Below are positions 60,388 to 64,000 of a DNA stretch of 64,000 nucleotides, one piece after another. The first letter of the stretch is position 1; every line of letters starts with the position of its first letter. Under the pieces are notes generated by a model, which worked only from the letters and a program-made list of their open reading frames with translations, did not search any database and was not told where the DNA came from. Origin of the DNA: Streptomyces lunaelactis (GTDB lineage Bacteria > Actinomycetota > Actinomycetes > Streptomycetales > Streptomycetaceae); contig NZ_CP026304.1 in NCBI RefSeq assembly GCF_003054555.1, positions 4,030,001-4,094,000 of the forward strand, in the 5' to 3' direction. Position numbers and translations under genes: made by a program.

Positions 60388-60769
60388 CCCTCGACAGACA
60401 CGTCAGGCGTCGCCGTGTGCCCAGTGCGGGCAGACGCGGGCCGAGCGAAGGCGTCCTGGTCACCGCTGTCCTGACCATGACGGCGGGCGGCAGCACCGCC
60501 AGGGCGACGACTGCCCGAAGCGCCCCCAAAGGTGCGACAACGACAGTCATTGCCCGGAGTCACCCTCCGTGATACATAGAGTAACCAGACGCGCTCACTG
60601 CAACCGGCCCGGCCCCCGCCGTCGCAGGTCAGGACGGTGGGATCGGTCATACGTGCGGAGATCGGGTAAAGAGACCCGCCAAGTCGGCTTACGTGGGCGG
60701 ATTCATCAGCGAAGATAGAACGACGGCCCATGCCGAGGGGCAAGGGCACTGAACAACCCAACAGGGGCG
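60388..60769. other. 380 bp gap before the secretion-like cluster
   Basis: No gene is supported. A 58-codon minus-strand ORF (60371-60550) with GGAGGG about 10 bases upstream starts MTVVVAPLGALRAVVALAV and has a signal-like N terminus; it is possible but unproven. AT-rich TGATACATAGAGTAACC near 60572 may be a promoter. The plus-strand promoter of the cluster at 60770 was not identified. Confidence 0.35.
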
Positions 60770-61879
60770 GTGAGTTACATGATCCTGGCAGCCGAAAAGG
60801 GCGACATCACCACCATCATCGGCGGAATCGCCCCGAACTGGGGGCCTTTCGGGAGCCTGGGGAACGAGGCTCGAGTGATGATCGAGGTAGTGATGGCCAT
60901 TGCCATCCTCCTCTGCCTGGGCATCGCGATCTGGGGCGCGGCCAAACAGCGCATCGGAGCGACGGCCCTGCGCGACACCTTCAGCGCCGAGCAGGGCAAG
61001 GGCCTGATTGTCGCCGGGCTGACCGGCGTCTTCATCATCGGGTCGCTGGGGACCCTGTTCACCATCGTGTACGGGATGGCTGTCTGCCCCCCCGCCGGTC
61101 CTCCCCGGGCGCGCCCGAGCCCGGTGACGAGCTACTCGCGGCGCACCCGGTGCGCCCCGGCGGCTCGGCGGCGAGTCGCATCATCGGTGGTGGGTGTGGT
61201 GGTCCTGCTGATCGCGGCTATCGCGTTCGCGAACCAGGGCGGGGGCGACGATGACGCCCCGTCGGGTACGGGTGCGAAGGGGGCGGCGGGGGCTCCGACG
61301 GCGGCGACGGGGGTGAAGCCGGTGACGGGGAAGAACGGGGAGATTCCGTCGGGGTTCGCGAAGGATGAGCAGGGAGCGGAGAGCGCGGCGGCGAATTACG
61401 CGGTGGCGCTCGTGTCCGCCGACATCCTGAAGCCCGACCGGCGGCGCGAGGTCGTGCGCCAGCTCTTCGTCACCGACAAGGTCGGGGACCTGGGGGCCCG
61501 GCTCGACCAGGCGTACAACCAGGAGTTCCTCGCCAAGATCGGGCTCGACGCGAACGGCAACGCCGCCAAAGGGCTGACCTACGTCTCACGCACGGCACCT
61601 GTAGGGACCAAGGTCACGGCGTACACGGACACGTCCACCACCGTGGAGGTCTGGTGCACCGGCGTGTTCGGCACGGCCGGAGTCAGCTCCACCAACCCCG
61701 TCACCAACGACTGGTTCACCATGACGCTCAAGCTCCGGTGGGCAGACGGGGACTGGAAGGTCGAGAGCTTTTCCCAGAAGGACGGCCCGGCACCGGTGAA
61801 CGCCGACCGTACGGCATCCAGCGCCGACGAGATCGCCAAGGCAGTCGAGCAGTACGGAGGGCTCACGTATGCCCGGTAG
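60770..61879 (+). CDS. Merged ORF: small membrane protein and VirB8-like protein (two genes, apparent frameshift)
   Basis: Residues 1-103 look like a complete small two-span protein (MSYMILAAEKGDITTIIGGIAPNWG ... IIGSLGTLFTIVYGMAV). From ~residue 145 a TM helix (VVGVVVLLIAAIAFANQ) leads to a ~190-residue NTF2-like extracytoplasmic domain (SAAANYAVALVSADILKPDRRREVVRQLF ... SSADEIAKAVEQYGGLTYAR) like VirB8/TcpC of type IV secretion. The stretch in between (61083-61165) is Arg/Thr/Ser-rich in this frame, whereas another frame reads SPGAPEPGDELLAAHPVRPGGS, a normal N terminus. One extra G near 61170 would explain it, so two genes are more likely than a true fusion. Confidence 0.72.
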   Translation: MSYMILAAEKGDITTIIGGIAPNWGPFGSLGNEARVMIEVVMAIAILLCLGIAIWGAAKQRIGATALRDTFSAEQGKGLIVAGLTGVFIIGSLGTLFTIVYGMAVCPPAGPPRARPSPVTSYSRRTRCAPAARRRVASSVVGVVVLLIAAIAFANQGGGDDDAPSGTGAKGAAGAPTAATGVKPVTGKNGEIPSGFAKDEQGAESAAANYAVALVSADILKPDRRREVVRQLFVTDKVGDLGARLDQAYNQEFLAKIGLDANGNAAKGLTYVSRTAPVGTKVTAYTDTSTTVEVWCTGVFGTAGVSSTNPVTNDWFTMTLKLRWADGDWKVESFSQKDGPAPVNADRTASSADEIAKAVEQYGGLTYAR

Positions 61880-63205
61880 CCCGCGCCGCGCGCACACGCT
61901 CACGGCCGTTTTCGCAACCGTCCAGACGGCTGCCGTGCTCGGGGCATCGCGTGCCTTCGCAGCACCGACGCCGACACCGACGCCGTCCAACAAGGACAAC
62001 TGCGACCTCATCGTCGGCCCCGCCCGGGACTACTGCGAATCGGGCGACAGCAATCGCGCCCCCCGCTCCACCGACCCCGCCGACGCCCTGGACCCCCTCG
62101 CCTCCCTCGCCCGCGGCTGCGCCGACGCCGCCGTCTGGACCGTCGACACCCTCTCCAAAGCCGTGAAGTCCACCGCCACCGTCGACTTCACCAACACCAC
62201 CTTCCTCTCCCAGTACGCCGTCGTCTTCGCCGCCGCCACCATCCTCACCCTCGTCCTCTGGCTCCTCGCCGTTGCCAAGCGCGCCATCCGCGGCGTCCCC
62301 CTCACCACCGCCATCTCCGAAGCCATCGGCTTCCTCTGGCTCACCGTCCTCGCCTCCGCCTTCACCCCGCTGATCCTCTACACCCTCGTCTCCGCCACCG
62401 ACGGCGTCACCGAGGTCATCGCCGGCGGCACCAGCGGCCAGACCGAACAGTTCTTCGGGAACTTCTCCGCAGCCCTGAAGAAGGGCACCGACATCGGCGG
62501 CGGGCCGATCATGCTGATCGTCGTCTCGCTCGTCACCGTTCTCGCGGCCGGTGTGCTCTACCTCGAGCTGTTCATCCGCGCCGTGCTCCTCTACGTCGGT
62601 GCCCTCCTCGGCGTCGTCGTCTACGCCGGACTCGTCGACAAGAACATGTGGGGGCACGTCCGCCGCTGGGCCGGCATCATGATCGCGATCATCCTGGTCA
62701 AGCCCGTGATCGCGATCGTGCTCGGAATCGCGGGCGCCCTCTCCGCCAACGAGGGACCCGACTCCTTCTCCGCCGTCGTCTCCGGCCTCGCGATCATCCT
62801 GCTCGCCATCTTCGCCTCCGCGATGATCTACCGCTTCGTTCCCGGCTTCGGCGACGAGATCGTCGCCTCCCGCAACAACCGCCTGCAGAACGGCGCCGAG
62901 AACGCCGCGGCCGCCGTCATCAGTTCACCCGCCGCCCTCGTCTCCCAGGGCATCAAGACCCACAGCAGCCGCGGCAACGAGGGCGGCGGTGGAGGCGGCA
63001 GCAACAGCGGCAGCGCCCCCCGCCCCGCCAACCCCCTCAGCGGGGGCGTCGCCGCCCACAGCAGCCGCAACCCGGGAGGCGCCGGAGGGGCGGCGGCGGG
63101 GGCGGATCCGCCGCACCCCCACCCCGTAGCAGCCGGCCCAGTACCGGTCCCACCAGTGGCACCCCGCACAGCAACCGCAAGAGCACAGGAGGTGGCGGGC
63201 GTTGA
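61869..63205 (+). CDS. VirB6-like polytopic membrane protein, apparent frameshift near 63085-63105
   Basis: About 445 residues if the tail is repaired. Signal-like N terminus (TLTAVFATVQTAAVLGASRAFA), then Cys-containing SNKDNCDLIVGPARDYCESGD, five to six membrane spans (YAVVFAAATILTLVLWLLAVA, AIGFLWLTVLASAFTPLILYTLV, IMLIVVSLVTVLAAGVLYLELFIRAVLLYVGALLGVVVYAGLV, IMIAIILVKPVIAIVLGIAGAL, LAIILLAIFASAMIYRF) and a Gly/Ser-rich tail. It resembles the VirB6-type channel component in streptomycete type IV-like loci. The start ATG 61869 overlaps the previous stop. The Gly-rich tail ends in the right place (TGA 63203-63205, overlapping the next start) only after a one-base frame change in the G-rich run near 63085-63105. 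Confidence 0.72.
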
Positions 63206-64000
63206 CGACCCAGTCCCAACCGATCACGCCCCGCCGTACGTATCTCATCGGCCGTGCCCGGCCGAACGCGATCGTCGGCAAGAACCGCGAGACCGGCGAG
63301 ATCGCGCTGATCATCGCCGGCGCGTTCCTCGGCATGATGAGCGGGCTGCTGGTCCCCGTCCTGTCCCTGCGGATCGTGCTGCTGATGGGCTTCCCGCTCC
63401 TCGCCCTCGCCGCCGTGTACGTCCCGTACAACCACCGCACCATCTACAAGTGGTTCGAGATCAACCGCAGCTACAAGCGCACCCTGCGCAGCGGCACCCT
63501 CTACCGCTCCTCCGCCGCCGAGGCCGGCATCCGCCTCGACGGCCGCGAGTTCGAGGTCGGCCCGCCCCCGGGCATCGGCAGGATCAACTGGCTCGCCGCG
63601 CCCTTCGGCCCGGACGAGATCGCCGTACTGCTGCACGCCGACCGCCGTACCGTCACCGCCGCCATCGAGATCGAGGGCCCGGGCGTCGGACTGCGCGACA
63701 GCGAGGATCAGGAGGCCCTCGTCGACCGCTTCGGCACGCTGCTGAAGCATGTGGCCAACGGCGACGGTTTTGTGACGCGCATTCAGATGCTGGCCCGTAC
63801 GCTGCCCGCCGACCCCGACGCGCACGCCAAGGACGTCGCCCAGCGCGGCGACCAGCAGACGCCGATGTGGCTGCGCGACTCGTACGACCAACTCCAGTCG
63901 ATGGTCTCCACCTCCAGCGAGCAGCACCGCGCGTACCTCGTCGCCTGTATGCACTACACCCGCGAACTGGCCGCCGAGGCCCACGCCATGGCTCGCGCAG
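63202..64000 (+). CDS. SCO6880-family secretion-associated protein (partial)
   Basis: The N-terminal ~266 residues, running off the right edge. TTG 63202 (AGGAGG 9 bases upstream, TTGA overlap with the previous stop) begins LTTQSQPITPRRTYLIGRARPNAIVGKNRETGE. A two-span membrane segment follows (IALIIAGAFLGMMSGLLVPVLSLRIVLLMGFPLLALAAVYVPY), then a soluble domain (VLLHADRRTVTAAIEIEGPGVGLRDSEDQEALVDRFGTLLKHVANGDGFVTRIQMLARTLPAD). This PrgI/SCO6880-like layout is found next to VirB4-type ATPases, so a VirB4-like gene is expected just outside the window. Confidence 0.78.
   Translation, partial: MTTQSQPITPRRTYLIGRARPNAIVGKNRETGEIALIIAGAFLGMMSGLLVPVLSLRIVLLMGFPLLALAAVYVPYNHRTIYKWFEINRSYKRTLRSGTLYRSSAAEAGIRLDGREFEVGPPPGIGRINWLAAPFGPDEIAVLLHADRRTVTAAIEIEGPGVGLRDSEDQEALVDRFGTLLKHVANGDGFVTRIQMLARTLPADPDAHAKDVAQRGDQQTPMWLRDSYDQLQSMVSTSSEQHRAYLVACMHYTRELAAEAHAMARA

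Noticed and set aside
60371..60550. 58-codon minus-strand ORF with a GGAGGG site
   Set aside because: No homologue recalled, and it overlaps the DUF397 gene end; recorded under the gap entry only.

Overview
The window is a 64 kb piece of a Streptomyces chromosome. Evidence: strong G/C bias at third codon positions, many GTG/TTG starts, leaderless starts preceded by a -10 box, and streptomycete-only families (RsiG, Nur, GlnR, DUF397/DUF5753, mycothiol synthase, DUF3099, DUF1416). From memory of S. coelicolor, about 16.2-60 kb follows the conserved core order from nur (SCO4180) down to the SCO4131 area, passing glnR (SCO4159), mshD (SCO4151), ppk (SCO4145), pstS (SCO4142) and csoR (SCO4136), in descending number. 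The first 14 kb looks more variable.

Region by region: 1-0.7 kb holds the tail of a transposon-type AAA ATPase and a small hypothetical gene. 0.9-2.3 kb holds a membrane protein interrupted by an in-frame stop, and its YtrA-like GntR regulator. 2.5-8.3 kb is a rifamycin-related stretch: rox with a rifamycin-associated element (RAE) upstream, a GNAT, a DinB-like enzyme with a half-RAE, a HelD/HelR-type RNA polymerase ATPase and a TetR. 8.4-11 kb is a divergent TetR/DrrAB efflux unit with a palindromic operator. 11-13.8 kb is an unusual trio: a GntR regulator and a membrane-anchored protein share the same C-terminal domain and flank a HAD phosphatase. 13.9-27 kb carries eis-like acetyltransferase, asparaginase, rsiG, dtd, ygfZ, nur, nitrobindin, three single-pass membrane proteins in one operon, and sseA with a cysteine-containing leader peptide. 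27-37.6 kb carries glnR with a coupled upstream ORF and an intrinsic terminator, a LacI regulator, an HtrA protease with an apparent frameshift, a two-component system, two secreted phosphoesterases and mshD.

37.9-50.8 kb is a phosphate block: ppk, a CHAD protein, a NUDIX hydrolase, the PhoP-box-controlled pstSCAB operon, then pit and its DUF47 partner. A serine integrase and two genes lacking their 5' halves interrupt it between the NUDIX gene and pstS. 50.9-60.4 kb holds csoR with its operator, a 160 bp MITE, a lipoprotein, a bicovalent flavoprotein oxidase, a PAP2 phosphatase, a lytic transglycosylase/NlpC enzyme, a methyltransferase, a Uma2-type protein and a WhiJ-like developmental cluster (ATPase, XRE regulator, two DUF397 proteins). 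60.7-64 kb is the start of a chromosomal type IV secretion-like gene set (VirB8-like, VirB6-like, SCO6880-like) running off the right edge.

Several reading-frame breaks (about 30.45, 61.17 and 63.09 kb) fall in G/C-rich runs of otherwise conserved genes, so base-level errors are a realistic alternative to true pseudogenes. I saw no tRNA, rRNA or CRISPR array.
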